64,000 bases of DNA from JBMORL01 sp049322335. GTDB lineage: Bacteria > Bacteroidota > Bacteroidia > Flavobacteriales_D > UBA2798. Below are positions 42,601 to 51,313 of the stretch, piece by piece. The first letter of the stretch is position 1, and each line of letters opens with the position of its first letter. A program made the position numbers and the translations under genes. Under the pieces are notes generated by a model. The model saw only the letters and a list, made by a program, of their open reading frames with translations. It made no database searches and had not been told where the DNA came from. The stretch lies in assembly GCA_049322335.1 (NCBI GenBank), contig JBMORL010000103.1:1-64000 (forward strand). Direction: 5' to 3'.

Positions 42601-44034
42601 GGCGGCAAAATATTTTACATTGTGCTTTTTACAGAATTTCAATAAAACTTCATTTACCTTTTCTTCTTCAGGCTGGTCGTGCCGGAGCAATTCAGCATAA
42701 AAGTCTTCTCCGAATTGTTCTTTCCACCATAAAAAAGCCTGTTCGGCCTGTTCTTCACCAATATTGAGAATCATCGAAGGAATTTCTCCCCATGCGCCTC
42801 CGGTAACAGCAATGATGTCGGATTTATATTGCAACAAAACTTCCTTATCAATTCGGGGAACATAATAAAACCCGTCAATAAATGCTATGGACGACATTTT
42901 GGCGAGGTTATGATAACCTGTTTCATTTTTTGCCAGTAACACCACCTGGTAGCCGTTGTCTTTATTGGTTTTGTCTTTATGGTTGCGGCAGATGTTGAAT
43001 TCACATCCTACAATGGGTTTGATGATGGTTTCGGTTTCTTCTTCTCCTTTTTCTTTCGCCCATTCGTTTTGCGCTTTGGCTTTTTTGTTGTGCGAAAAAA
43101 CTTCTTTTACAAATTCAAAAGCGGCCATCATGTTTCCGCTGTCGGTTAAGGCAAGGGCAGGCATTTTATATTCCGCTGCTTTTTTCACCATTTTCGAAAT
43201 CTCGGAAGTGGATTGCAATACCGAATACTGTGAATGATTATGTAAATGTGAAAAGGAAATGTTTTCGAGGGAGAGAGAAGAGGCCCCTTCATGTTTTTTA
43301 CCGGCAGAATCTGAATCTTCCAACACACCTTTTTGCTCTTTCTGTTTTTTCTCCAGCGGTTCGTAGGGTTGAATGTTCAGGCCGATGGCTTTAATGCGGT
43401 CAGGATTGAATTTCCGGAATTCTGCAATAACATCAGCAGTTGTTTTTAACCGCTGAAAATGAATTACACCTAATCGTATCAGTTCAAGAAAACACCTGGT
43501 GGTAGCTTCCACGTCAGCTGATGCATTGTGTGCTTCACCGAATCCTTCTCCAAATAATTTTGTATGAAGTTCGGTAAGTGTAGGCCATTTGAATTTTCCG
43601 CCTTTTCCACCGGGAATTGCGCAGTATTCGGTAGATTCATCTTTGGTATCGATGCTTTCTTTTTTCAGCATCGCTACTTCGCGATTTGCACGCAGGTATT
43701 CTGCTCCCCAGGCTTTAATATCAAAGTCAATATTATGCCCGGCAACAAATGTGGTTTGCGAAAGAGCCTTGTCAAATTCTTCAAAAACAAATTCAATATC
43801 CACCCCGTGTTTCAGCGCACGCTCTGTACTGATACCATGAATTTTTTCTGCATTATAGGGAATGGAAAAACCAACCGGTTTAATGATAAAGTTTTTTACT
43901 TCGATGAGTTTCCCGTTCACGTCATGTAATTGCCATGCAATCTGCACCACGCGCGGCCAGTTATCAAGTTTTTCCAGCGGGGCGTTGTAATCAAGAGGAA
44001 GCCCGGTGGTTTCGGTGTCGAATATCAGGTACAT
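39637..44034 (-). CDS. dnaE: DNA polymerase III alpha subunit with fused N-terminal 3'-5' exonuclease
   Basis: 1465 residues. Residues 1-200 form a DnaQ-type DEDDh exonuclease: YLIFDTETTGLPLD (first Asp and Glu), HGISTERALKHG, TFVAGHNIDFDIKAWG (Asp) and EAHNASADVEATTRCF (catalytic His and final Asp). A PHP domain opens FSHLHNHSQYSVLQSTSEI near 268. The polymerase core holds GPGRGSAAGS, LPDIDIDFDDEGRDKVIDYV (metal-binding Asp pair near 686-692) and EQVMLLSQKLAG. A helix-hairpin-helix (GLGAIKGVGENAVESIV) and an OB fold (YKVAGIIIKSEEKITKTGKP) close the protein. The fusion puts proofreading on the polymerase chain, which is usual in Bacteroidota. It is the main replicative polymerase. Confidence 0.97.
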   Translation of the reverse strand: MYLIFDTETTGLPLDYNAPLEKLDNWPRVVQIAWQLHDVNGKLIEVKNFIIKPVGFSIPYNAEKIHGISTERALKHGVDIEFVFEEFDKALSQTTFVAGHNIDFDIKAWGAEYLRANREVAMLKKESIDTKDESTEYCAIPGGKGGKFKWPTLTELHTKLFGEGFGEAHNASADVEATTRCFLELIRLGVIHFQRLKTTADVIAEFRKFNPDRIKAIGLNIQPYEPLEKKQKEQKGVLEDSDSAGKKHEGASSLSLENISFSHLHNHSQYSVLQSTSEISKMVKKAAEYKMPALALTDSGNMMAAFEFVKEVFSHNKKAKAQNEWAKEKGEEETETIIKPIVGCEFNICRNHKDKTNKDNGYQVVLLAKNETGYHNLAKMSSIAFIDGFYYVPRIDKEVLLQYKSDIIAVTGGAWGEIPSMILNIGEEQAEQAFLWWKEQFGEDFYAELLRHDQPEEEKVNEVLLKFCKKHNVKYFAANNTFYLNREDANAHDILLCVKDGEKKETPIGRGRGFRFGFPNDQYYFKSQEEMKALFADLPEAIITTNEIVEKITPFKLEREVLLPKYDIPDEFKDPLDEEDGGKRGENAYLKYLTFEGAKKRYPELTAEIRDRLEFELKTIENTGYPGYFLIVQDFTTEARKMGVSVGPGRGSAAGSTVAYCIGITNVDPIKYDLLFERFLNPERVSLPDIDIDFDDEGRDKVIDYVVKKYGSSQVAQIITYGTMAAKSAIRDAGRVLDLPLPETDKIAKLIPDFSSLEKLFESNDTELKEKFQGDDLEMAKQLRKMAQGNDLAAQTVNQAKLLEGSLRNTGIHACGVIITPDDITKFIPVATAKDSELYVTQFDNSVVESAGLLKMDFLGLKTLTIIKDAVKLIKEKHGIELDPDEFPLDDEKTYKLYQRGDTNGTFQFESVGMQKYLRELKPDKFGDLIAMNALFRPGPLEYIPNFIRRKHGIEPITYDLPEMQEFLEETYGITVYQEQVMLLSQKLAGFSKGKADELRKAMGKKIRAKLDEMKPMFIKGCEERGHNVEKVEKIWKDWEAFASYAFNKSHSTCYAYLAFQTAYLKAHYPAEYMAAVLTHNMSDIKKVTFFMEECRRMRIPVLGPSVNESELKFTVNENGAIRFGLGAIKGVGENAVESIVSQRKENGTYKSVFDFTKRIDLRAANKKTMENLALAGAFDCFSIIRSAYFHEESEGNTFLSKVIKYGNSVQDGENSAQQSLFGDDTGTEMPEPLVPKTEEWPTLFQLNKEKEVVGIYISGHPLNDFRIEIDHLCTPGITMETLSHLGKENLNKEYKVAGIIIKSEEKITKTGKPFGIMEVEDFAGICKFMLFGDEYLKSKPYMGINQFVYIRGRVQNRKFGSEIKYDEFEFKISYMDHLAHVRDKLVKWINIPISLSDINESLVNNLDEAIKQSKGKCRIKVSVREPLEKIQIDLPSMNSGVNPSNEFIRELENMGIMEYKLLEN

Positions 44035-44172
44035 AAAAAAGCGGTTTTCGGAATTAAAAATAAAATAATATATCTGATTTAATGGCCTGATGTTGAATAC
44101 TTATCAGTACTTGTTGATAAACACCCGGCTATTCCTGCGTACGGGATCGGATGATGAAAAATAACAGGAAAT

Positions 44173-44802
44173 TTAACCCGCTGTGAGCAGTTTTAACAGT
44201 TTTTGCGCTTCCTTTTTCACTACGGCCCGCTTGCTTTCCGAATATTCTGCTGCAATATTTATTATTTTGTTTTTGATGCCGGGAAGACAGGGATACGATT
44301 CATTTAGTCCGCGCAAAACCTGGTGAGCGTGTTTGTCTTTCCATTTATCCAGCATATCTAACAGGCAGGGCACTGCTTTTTCGGCATTTTTCTTTGATGT
44401 TCCCGCAAAAAGGATAAGGGCATTGGCAGTATGGTCGCGAACGATTACGCTTTCATCATGGTGAATAATGTGTTGTATTTCCGGTAAAATACTTTCAACA
44501 GCTTCGGGACGCAAATGTGCGCATAAGGCAATGGCATGCATAGCTTCCCATCGTGATCGGGTGTGTGTTGATGTAAGAAGCGGGATCAATTTATTTACGT
44601 AAGGCACCACCAGCTTCGGGTTTTCCATTCCCGCTTCTGTAAAAATTTCAGCGGCATCGGCCACAAGGTATTTGTCTTTGGAAGATAATGCCTTTGCTAC
44701 TTCCTTCAGCAAAAAAGGATTTTTTACACATTGAGCTGCCGTTTTTTTATTGGTGGCCGAAGTTTTGTCTCCTTCCTGTGAAGAAAATTTTACTTTGGGC
44801 AT
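44173..44802 (-). CDS. HEAT-repeat-like protein, 209 aa
   Basis: A cytoplasmic protein of helical repeats, with HEAT-like units around LLTSTHTRSRWEAMHAIALC (about residue 80) and VRDHTANALILFAGTS (about residue 120). The N-terminus is basic and polar. HEAT folds are scaffolds for protein-protein or protein-nucleic acid contacts. Its role cannot be set by sequence. It lies 3 bp after the ttcA-like gene in the same operon, hinting at a link to tRNA thiolation, or only to shared transcription. Confidence 0.85.
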   Translation of the reverse strand: MPKVKFSSQEGDKTSATNKKTAAQCVKNPFLLKEVAKALSSKDKYLVADAAEIFTEAGMENPKLVVPYVNKLIPLLTSTHTRSRWEAMHAIALCAHLRPEAVESILPEIQHIIHHDESVIVRDHTANALILFAGTSKKNAEKAVPCLLDMLDKWKDKHAHQVLRGLNESYPCLPGIKNKIINIAAEYSESKRAVVKKEAQKLLKLLTAG

Positions 44803-44805
44803 AAA

Positions 44806-45612
44806 TTATTTATCGATATCACTCACGGGCACGAAATTTTCAAAATCATACATTGATTTATCAAAGAGGTGAGAAGGATGAATATTTTTCAGTGAAGTAT
44901 AAATGATCTCAGTGCGGTTAGGATATTTTTCTTCCCATTCGGTTAGCATTTTTTTAATCACTTTTCGCTGCATGTTTTCCTGCGATCCGCACAAATTACA
45001 GGGAATAATCGGAAATTCTTTATGTTTTGCATAGTGCGAAATATCGGCTTCTTTACAGTAAGCCAGGGGACGAATCACCACGTGCCTTTCGTCATCGGTT
45101 TTAAATTTGGCGGGCATAGCTTCCATTTTTCCGGCAAAAAATAAATTCAGAAAAAACGTTTCGATAATATCTTCACGGTGATGTCCCAGCGCAATTTTTG
45201 TAGCGCCCAGCTCTGAAGCGAGGTCGTATAAAATTCCTCTTCTTAACCTTGAGCATAAACTGCACATTGTTTTTCCGGCCGGAGTTTTGTCCACTACAAC
45301 AGAATAAGTATCTCTTTCAACAATACGAAAAGGGATATTTAATTTTTTAAAATACTCCGGTAAAATATGTTCAGGAAAACCGGGTTGTTTCTGGTCGAGG
45401 TTTACGGCAATAATTTCGAAATTATTTTGTTTGGCGCGTTGCATGTGGAGCAACATATCCAGCATGGTATAGCTGTCTTTTCCTCCCGAAAGGCAGGCCA
45501 TCACTTTATCACCGGGTTCAATCAGCATAAAATCTTCCTGTGCATCCCACACACTTTTGCGGATGCGCATGATAATTTTTTCAACAGGAATTTCTGTAAT
45601 GGTTTCCGGCAT
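44806..45612 (-). CDS. ttcA: TtcA-family tRNA 2-thiocytidine synthetase
   Basis: 268 residues. The PP-loop ATP pyrophosphatase motif SGGKDS stands at residues 42-47. A CxxC pair (CSLC, residues 117-120) plus a later Cys pair in PCNLCGSQENMQ hold the [4Fe-4S] cluster used by the TtcA family to thiolate cytidine 32 of tRNA. GHHREDIIETFFLNLFFAGK is the conserved central signature. The length is shorter than the E. coli enzyme because the C-terminal tail is missing, as is common in other phyla. It is preceded by a small membrane protein gene 7 bp upstream, in one operon with the HEAT-like gene. Confidence 0.93.
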   Translation of the reverse strand: MPETITEIPVEKIIMRIRKSVWDAQEDFMLIEPGDKVMACLSGGKDSYTMLDMLLHMQRAKQNNFEIIAVNLDQKQPGFPEHILPEYFKKLNIPFRIVERDTYSVVVDKTPAGKTMCSLCSRLRRGILYDLASELGATKIALGHHREDIIETFFLNLFFAGKMEAMPAKFKTDDERHVVIRPLAYCKEADISHYAKHKEFPIIPCNLCGSQENMQRKVIKKMLTEWEEKYPNRTEIIYTSLKNIHPSHLFDKSMYDFENFVPVSDIDK

Positions 45613-45619
45613 AAATTAT

Positions 45620-45979
45620 TTACGAAAACATATGCGTGCCGTATGCCGCGCCAATAAAAAATGCAGCCAGCGATACGACAAGTCCCAGCATGCCTTTTTT
45701 ATCTTTTTTAAAGGAAGCGATCAGGCAAAGCAATACAGGAAGCATGGAAGCAAAAAACAGGTAGCCGCCAAGTTCCACTTTCTTATCCATAGCTTCCAGC
45801 GCTTCCAGGTAGCCTGGTTGTTCGGCCATAGGTTTATCCAAATCCATATTTTCCATTTGCATATGCTCTACGGTGGCTGCTGCAATGTCAGAATCGGGAA
45901 CTACTACAAAGTGGAGGTAAAGTCCAAAAGCAAGGCATGCGATGCCTAAAATAAGTCCGGTCATTCCAAGTGCTTTCAT
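45620..45979 (-). CDS. Small three-helix membrane protein, 119 aa
   Basis: I place the start at the ATG at 45979, downstream of a promoter element at 46003-46010. The longer frame (from 46036) would begin before it. Three hydrophobic helices are visible: LILGIACLAFGLYLHFVV, GGYLFFASMLPVLLCLIASF and MLGLVVSLAAFFIGAAYG. A soluble loop (residues 25-60) with Met/Glu-rich sequence (EHMQMENMDLDKPMAEQP) lies between the first two. No family is recognised. First gene of the unit leading to ttcA. Confidence 0.8.
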   Translation of the reverse strand: MKALGMTGLILGIACLAFGLYLHFVVVPDSDIAAATVEHMQMENMDLDKPMAEQPGYLEALEAMDKKVELGGYLFFASMLPVLLCLIASFKKDKKGMLGLVVSLAAFFIGAAYGTHMFS

Positions 45980-46002
45980 GGCATTATTGTTTTTAAGTTG
46001 AT

Positions 46003-46010
46003 CAAATATA
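46003..46010 (-). promoter_or_regulatory. -7 promoter element TATATTTG for the ttcA operon
   Basis: A full match to TAnnTTTG on the minus strand, 23 bp before the ATG at 45979. It supports the shorter start. Confidence 0.5.
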
Positions 46011-46099
46011 CAAATTCCTGAAAACAAAAAAGTCACTCCGTGCCGGGAATGACTTTTCTGTTGCTTTAAACTGGTGTATATTGGTTTACCTGTTCCTTT

Positions 46100-47998
46100 T
46101 TATTGCCAGTTGACGATTTTGTCAATGGTGTTGGTGGCCACAAAGTGATACCCGGGACGGGCCTTGGTATAAATATTTTTCGCCATCTTTTTTCCTTCTT
46201 CGGTTTTTACCATGGCTTTGTAGAGCGGTGTAAGGAATTTTCTTCTTCCCACGTGGGTAAGAAAATCTTCTACTTTGGGATAGGCTTTTTTGTAATTGTT
46301 ATTGATAGCTATTTCGAGCCATGCACAAAGTATTTCGGCATTCCCCGATTCGGTGAGCTTAAAAGAGTTATCTAAATCGGCCAGTTGATCCTGGGTTAAA
46401 GTGGCCGGAAGATTTTTAATAAAATGCAGCCATTCGTGAGTCGACCAGCCGGTTGTAGTTAAGGAAGAAGCTTTTGATCCTTTTTTGTAGGATTCAAGGT
46501 TTTCTTCCACTTTTTTAAATTTGATAGCATCCACTTTTGCGCAATTGGCCGGAATTTCTTTTCCATACACCCATTCATCCACATTTACTTTCAGATTTTC
46601 CTTTTTTATCAGTTCATTGTCAAGATAGGTAAGAAATTCTTCGGTGGTCATGGTCTGAAACTGGTGTTTTGCGAAATAACCTTTCAGAAAATTATCAAAT
46701 TTTTCGCGGCCTGCTGTCTCTTCGAGCATGCGTAAAAAGAAGGCTCCTTTTTCATAGGCCACTTCTGTCATGCCATCATCAGGACTTCTGTCGGTAAGAT
46801 CCAGTTTTAATTTAGTGTCATCGGGATTACCTTCTTTCAATCCGTCAATTTCTTCGAGCAGGTCTTGTTTACCTAATTGAGCAAGCATTTCAGAATAGTC
46901 GCGGCCATAGAGTTCTTCCATAATTCTGCGCTCGATATAAACGGTAAAACCTTCATTCAGCCAAAAGTCATTCCAGGTGGCATTGGTAACCAGGTTTCCG
47001 CTCCATGAATGAGCCATTTCGTGAGCAATTAACGAAGTTAGTGAGCGATCGCCTGCAATAATGGTAGGAGTTGCAAATGTTAAACGGGGATTTTCCATTC
47101 CTCCAAAAGGAAAGCTGGGTGGAAGAACGATAATGTCGTAACGATCCCATTTATACGGGCCGTATAATTTTTCGGCCACTTCCAGCATTTTTTCTGTATC
47201 TATCAATTCATCCGCACATTTTTTTAACATGGATGGCTCAGTATAAACGCCCGTACGGTTTCCCAGTGATTGAAATTCAAGATCACCTGCTGCCAGTGCA
47301 ATAAGATAAGTAGGAATCGGTTGTTTCATTTCATATTCATACACACCGGTTCCGTTTTTTTCCATTGGATTTTTAGCACTCATCACCGCCATCATGTCTT
47401 TGGGTACAGTTACACGGGCTTTATAAGTGATGCGGCTTCCGGGAGTATCCTGGCAGGGAATCCATGTACGGGTAAGAATGGCCTCTCCCTGTGTAAAGAG
47501 ATAAGGCATTTTTTTACCGGCTGTTTGTGCAGGCTCCAGCCATTGCAACGCTTCAGATTTTTCGGTAGTGGTATAATAGATGGAAACTTTTTTGGTGTCT
47601 TTGTTAATGGGAACGGTTATGGCTGTTCCCAGTAATTCATCTTCTTTGCCCAATTCAAATTTAGCTTCGGTATTATCGTTAAGAACGATTTTGTTGATGG
47701 TGATGTATTTGGAATCGAAGATCATCTTGTCACCACCATGCGACTGAATGTCGAAATGAGCTACACCATCAATTACTTTTTTGGTAAAATCTACCCTGAT
47801 ATCGAGAAAAAGATGTGTACAGCTTACTTCGTTGATATTGGCGTGACTATGCACATCTTTTACGTAAGGTTTTTTAGTTTGATCGTTGTTGGCTTCCTGG
47901 GGTTGATGGCCCACTGTTTCTTTGGTTTCTTTTCCGTCTTTTGCGCCACAGGTCACAAATAAAAGTGCCGAGGCGATAAGGATAAATTTGTTCAACAT
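46100..47998 (-). CDS. M1-family metallo-aminopeptidase lipoprotein (leukotriene A4 hydrolase-like)
   Basis: 632 residues. A lipoprotein signal (FILIASALLFVTC, modified Cys near 17) anchors it in a membrane. The M1 zinc peptidase core is intact: the exopeptidase motif FGGMENPRLTFATP, then LIAHEMAHSWSG (two His ligands and catalytic Glu, about residues 322-333), then FWLNEGFTVYIERR (third ligand Glu, about 348). The C-terminal helical domain is of the LTA4H type. It should trim N-terminal residues from peptides in the periplasm or at the surface, supplying amino acids. A near-consensus promoter (TAAATTAG) stands upstream at about 48038. Confidence 0.95.
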   Translation of the reverse strand: MLNKFILIASALLFVTCGAKDGKETKETVGHQPQEANNDQTKKPYVKDVHSHANINEVSCTHLFLDIRVDFTKKVIDGVAHFDIQSHGGDKMIFDSKYITINKIVLNDNTEAKFELGKEDELLGTAITVPINKDTKKVSIYYTTTEKSEALQWLEPAQTAGKKMPYLFTQGEAILTRTWIPCQDTPGSRITYKARVTVPKDMMAVMSAKNPMEKNGTGVYEYEMKQPIPTYLIALAAGDLEFQSLGNRTGVYTEPSMLKKCADELIDTEKMLEVAEKLYGPYKWDRYDIIVLPPSFPFGGMENPRLTFATPTIIAGDRSLTSLIAHEMAHSWSGNLVTNATWNDFWLNEGFTVYIERRIMEELYGRDYSEMLAQLGKQDLLEEIDGLKEGNPDDTKLKLDLTDRSPDDGMTEVAYEKGAFFLRMLEETAGREKFDNFLKGYFAKHQFQTMTTEEFLTYLDNELIKKENLKVNVDEWVYGKEIPANCAKVDAIKFKKVEENLESYKKGSKASSLTTTGWSTHEWLHFIKNLPATLTQDQLADLDNSFKLTESGNAEILCAWLEIAINNNYKKAYPKVEDFLTHVGRRKFLTPLYKAMVKTEEGKKMAKNIYTKARPGYHFVATNTIDKIVNWQ

Positions 47999-48212
47999 GG
48001 TTCCTGCTCGTGTGTTTTGTTTAGGGGTCGCTAATTTAGAACAATTTACGAATGGATTTACCGGGATTTCGATAACCGGAGATTTTAGCCCGATGAACCT
48101 TAGAATAGGGGGATGGAATTAGTTATCAACAGGTTGGGGTATTTGTTATATCTAAATGGGTTAAGGCAGTATGCAAAAACATCAAAAATTCGGTGTATGA
48201 TAATATGCGTGG

Positions 48213-48234
48213 GGGGTAAATCTCAACTTACCCC
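48213..48234 (-). terminator. Hairpin downstream of the PorP/SprF-like gene (possible terminator)
   Basis: GGGGTAA (48213-48219) pairs with TTACCCC (48228-48234) around an 8-base loop, about 30 bp past the stop at 48264. No immediate U-run is seen on the minus strand, so this is tentative. Confidence 0.35.
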
Positions 48235-48263
48235 TGCAGATTAACGAATTTAATGTATTTTTT

Positions 48264-49280
48264 CTATTCCTTAATTGTTTCTGTCTCCACCGGATCGGTA
48301 TTTTTTATCCGCCCTTTTCTAATCCATTTGTAACGGGCTTTATCGCCTTTATAAAACGGGTTATAATACCAGTTATAGGTAATAAAAATTTCATGCGATC
48401 CACCGTTTCCTGGCCGGAGCGATGATAAAATCATGTCGTAGTAATAATACAATCGCAGGTTTTCAATGATCTCCATGCCGGCCCCCATATGAATATCTTT
48501 ATTATTTCGCGCACCAAGAATAAAATCAAAACGGTTATAAAAATGAAAAGTAGTTTGTAAGTCGGCATAATACGTATATCCGTTTACAGAAGAAGCGAGC
48601 AGGGAAGGGGTGAAACCGAAATATTCATTGTTCTGTATTCTCCATTTGGCATGCAGGTAATAATGTGTGGCTTCTGTGTTTTGATGGGTTTCATTGAAAT
48701 TAATTTTTGAAGAAAGTAAATTCACTGCGCTAATCCCCACCACGTAATCTTCACGATAAAGTGCCATCCCCACTGCAAAATTTGGAACCAGCCCCGATTT
48801 CATATTGGCCTGCAGCAGGGCATCATCAGGGTGATAAAGATTCATAGCTGATTGATCGAGAGAATAGGAATAAAAATTTCCGGTGATACCCATTCCGAGT
48901 TTTGCATTGGCCCCTGCTTTAAGATGATAGCCGAATGAGGCAGAAAAACCGGTTGTGCGTAAAATACCACGGGTATCATTGAGAAATGATCCGCCCACTC
49001 CGATATTTTTTTCATTAATGGAACTATGAACAGAGAATTGTTGGGTAAACGGACTTCCCTCAAAACCTGTCCACTGTTTTTTGGCACCCGTGCTGAAAAA
49101 AGTATATCGCCCAAAGCCTGTCATCCCGGGATTGATGAGATAAAGATTCTGATCGAAAGAAGAAAACAACGGTAATTGTTGAGCTGAAAGAGGCAAGATG
49201 TAAGATAATGCGAAGATGTTAGACAGGAGACAAAATGTCTTTTTGTATGAAAGGACGATATTTTTTTTATAATATTTCAT
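48264..49280 (-). CDS. PorP/SprF-family T9SS outer-membrane protein
   Basis: 338 residues, of the PorP/SprF family: after the signal segment (FCLLSNIFALSYILPLSAQ) the mature start QLPLFSSFDQNLYLINPGMTG is diagnostic, followed by beta-barrel strands such as FSASFGYHLKAGANAKLGMG, FAVGMALYREDYVVGISAVN and a final strand HEIFITYNWYYNPF. These proteins attach or pair with particular T9SS cargos, and their genes commonly follow the cargo gene. Here it overlaps the type B cargo gene by ATGA (49277-49280). The signal-peptide coding stretch contains the short repeat GTCTAACATCT also seen near 16790. Confidence 0.92.
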   Translation of the reverse strand: MKYYKKNIVLSYKKTFCLLSNIFALSYILPLSAQQLPLFSSFDQNLYLINPGMTGFGRYTFFSTGAKKQWTGFEGSPFTQQFSVHSSINEKNIGVGGSFLNDTRGILRTTGFSASFGYHLKAGANAKLGMGITGNFYSYSLDQSAMNLYHPDDALLQANMKSGLVPNFAVGMALYREDYVVGISAVNLLSSKINFNETHQNTEATHYYLHAKWRIQNNEYFGFTPSLLASSVNGYTYYADLQTTFHFYNRFDFILGARNNKDIHMGAGMEIIENLRLYYYYDMILSSLRPGNGGSHEIFITYNWYYNPFYKGDKARYKWIRKGRIKNTDPVETETIKE

Positions 49281-51313
49281 TTTTGTCTTACCACTGTAAT
49301 CGTTCCTTTTATTTTATCTTTTCCGTTGTTGAGGTCGATGATGAAATAATATACACCTGCAGGCAATCCTTCTGCATTCCAGTTGTTGTAATAGGGTGCG
49401 GACTGATAAACCAGTTGTCCCCTTCGGTTATAAATTTCCACTTTGTGCCCTTCGTATTGCTGAATGTAGTCGATTATCCAAGAGTCATTTTTTCCATCAC
49501 CATCTGGAGTAATAGTGTTGGGCGGATCAAAACAAGCTTCCACTTCGAATGACGATTGGATGGAGCAATTGCTGTTTTGAATAGTTACAGTATACGATCC
49601 CGTTGTGGCAACAGAAATAGTTTGTGTGGTATCGCCAGTATTCCACAAATAGTAACAACCCGGGTTTCCTGCATCAAGAAGGGCAGCGTCTCCCTGGCAA
49701 ACATAATAGCTGTTTTGTACAGGAAAATCCGGATAACTGAAATTTTCAACCCGCACGGTATCTGTGGCAATGCAGTAACCGTTATCAGCCGCTACCCAAA
49801 ATGTATCGGATGTGATTACAGAAATGGTGGACGTGGTTTCACCGGTAGACCATTGGTAGGTGCAATTGGGGTTGGTGGCGTCCAGGGTAATAGCATCAGT
49901 TCCGCAGGTGTATTGATAACCGCCTAAGTTTACCTGTGGCACTTTGTCGCAATATTTACTGCAATAAATACCATTTTCAATTTCACCATTGAGCTCAATC
50001 ACACCATAACCGCCTCTTGTGGCGCCAATAGAATCTCCGTTACAGGCGGCAGTAGATAAAACAACAACCCCGGGATTTCCTCCATATAACGTGGCAGAGA
50101 TAGTAGCAGGTAAAGAAGAAGAGCTTACTCTCAGTAATCCTCCTGCACCACCACCACCGGGTCCAAAGCAACGGTCGGTGTTGGCAGCAATGGAAGCATC
50201 CATATCACCGCCATTACCTCCATGCACATCAATAGTTAGAGTTGTATTTATAGTATCGCAAATAATCAATACTGATCCTCCTGCTCCGCCACCACCTGCG
50301 CCATCACCATGAGCCTGTAATGCGTTGGTTCCATATCCGCTAACGGTTTGCGAATTGCCGTTAATCTGGTCTGAAACAATAATTACAATTCCTCCGCCAT
50401 CACCGCCATCGGTAGGCCAGGGAATACTGTTGGAATGTCCCGCACCACCACCACCACCTAAAAACAAGCGTTCATTGTTACTGGATAAACTTCTTCCGCC
50501 CAGCCCGGGAAAATATCCTTTGCAGTTAAATGCACCGGGATCCTGGTTTTCACCGCCAATTCCACCTGCAGCAATATTTCCACCACCGCCACCACCTGAA
50601 TTGTGGTCGTTGCCACCACCACCGCCATTTCCTCTCGGGCCGCGACCCGCCCGTTCATTGTTATTGGTTACTTCTGCCACTCCCTCCCCTTTATATGCGC
50701 CAAGTCCTGTTGTAATATCGTAATTGAAATTATCGTTTTGCGATAAAATATTGCAGGAGTAGGTAGAAGTATTATGCACTGCTTTTCTGAATCCTTTTCC
50801 CGAAACATCTATTCCCGACTGGAAATCGAGCGTCCCCGAGTTAAAAATAACTACTATGCCACCGGTAGTTCCGTTCCAGGGAGCGCAGGTGATGGTTCCG
50901 GTGATAACGGCATTGGTATAACGGTTTACGGGTATAAGCTGTATGTGGCCGCTGGCATCATAATTGTGTTTGAATTTCTTTTTAAAATGAATGGTATTGC
51001 CCGAAATATCGCATACTTCCACCATTTCCCAACTGCCGGCACCATTGAAAGAGGTGACATTGCCATTGTCGGCAACATTATTGGAAATATCAATATCAGC
51101 TCCCTGCATCTGGATAATGATCAGCGTATCGTGAATATTAATTCCGGAAACAGAAACCACATCCACGGCAGCCTGGTTGTTATTTACACCCGTAACTTCA
51201 ATATAGGAATTAATTATTCCTGAAATGTTTTGTGAATAAGCGGTGAGAATAAATACAAATTCCGAAATAACAAGAATGAGTAATGTTTTAAATATGTAAG
51301 AAAGATTATTCAT
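49277..51313 (-). CDS. T9SS type B cargo with glycine-rich region
   Basis: 678 residues. A signal peptide (TLLILVISEFVFILTAYSQ) precedes an N-terminal beta domain. Residues about 215-400 are extremely glycine-rich (runs such as GNGGGGGNDHNSGGGG and GDGAGGGGAGGSVLII) in a flexible or beta-helical array. Two SprB-like PKD-type units follow (CTYQWSTGETTSTISV and CYYLWNTGDTTQTISV). The CHU_C sorting domain ends the protein (TITPDGDGKNDSWII, VEIYNRRGQLVYQS, YYNNWNAEGLPAGVYYFIID). It is the natural cargo for the PorP/SprF protein encoded next. Its function is unknown, probably surface binding. Confidence 0.92.
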   Translation of the reverse strand: MNNLSYIFKTLLILVISEFVFILTAYSQNISGIINSYIEVTGVNNNQAAVDVVSVSGINIHDTLIIIQMQGADIDISNNVADNGNVTSFNGAGSWEMVEVCDISGNTIHFKKKFKHNYDASGHIQLIPVNRYTNAVITGTITCAPWNGTTGGIVVIFNSGTLDFQSGIDVSGKGFRKAVHNTSTYSCNILSQNDNFNYDITTGLGAYKGEGVAEVTNNNERAGRGPRGNGGGGGNDHNSGGGGGGNIAAGGIGGENQDPGAFNCKGYFPGLGGRSLSSNNERLFLGGGGGAGHSNSIPWPTDGGDGGGIVIIVSDQINGNSQTVSGYGTNALQAHGDGAGGGGAGGSVLIICDTINTTLTIDVHGGNGGDMDASIAANTDRCFGPGGGGAGGLLRVSSSSLPATISATLYGGNPGVVVLSTAACNGDSIGATRGGYGVIELNGEIENGIYCSKYCDKVPQVNLGGYQYTCGTDAITLDATNPNCTYQWSTGETTSTISVITSDTFWVAADNGYCIATDTVRVENFSYPDFPVQNSYYVCQGDAALLDAGNPGCYYLWNTGDTTQTISVATTGSYTVTIQNSNCSIQSSFEVEACFDPPNTITPDGDGKNDSWIIDYIQQYEGHKVEIYNRRGQLVYQSAPYYNNWNAEGLPAGVYYFIIDLNNGKDKIKGTITVVRQK

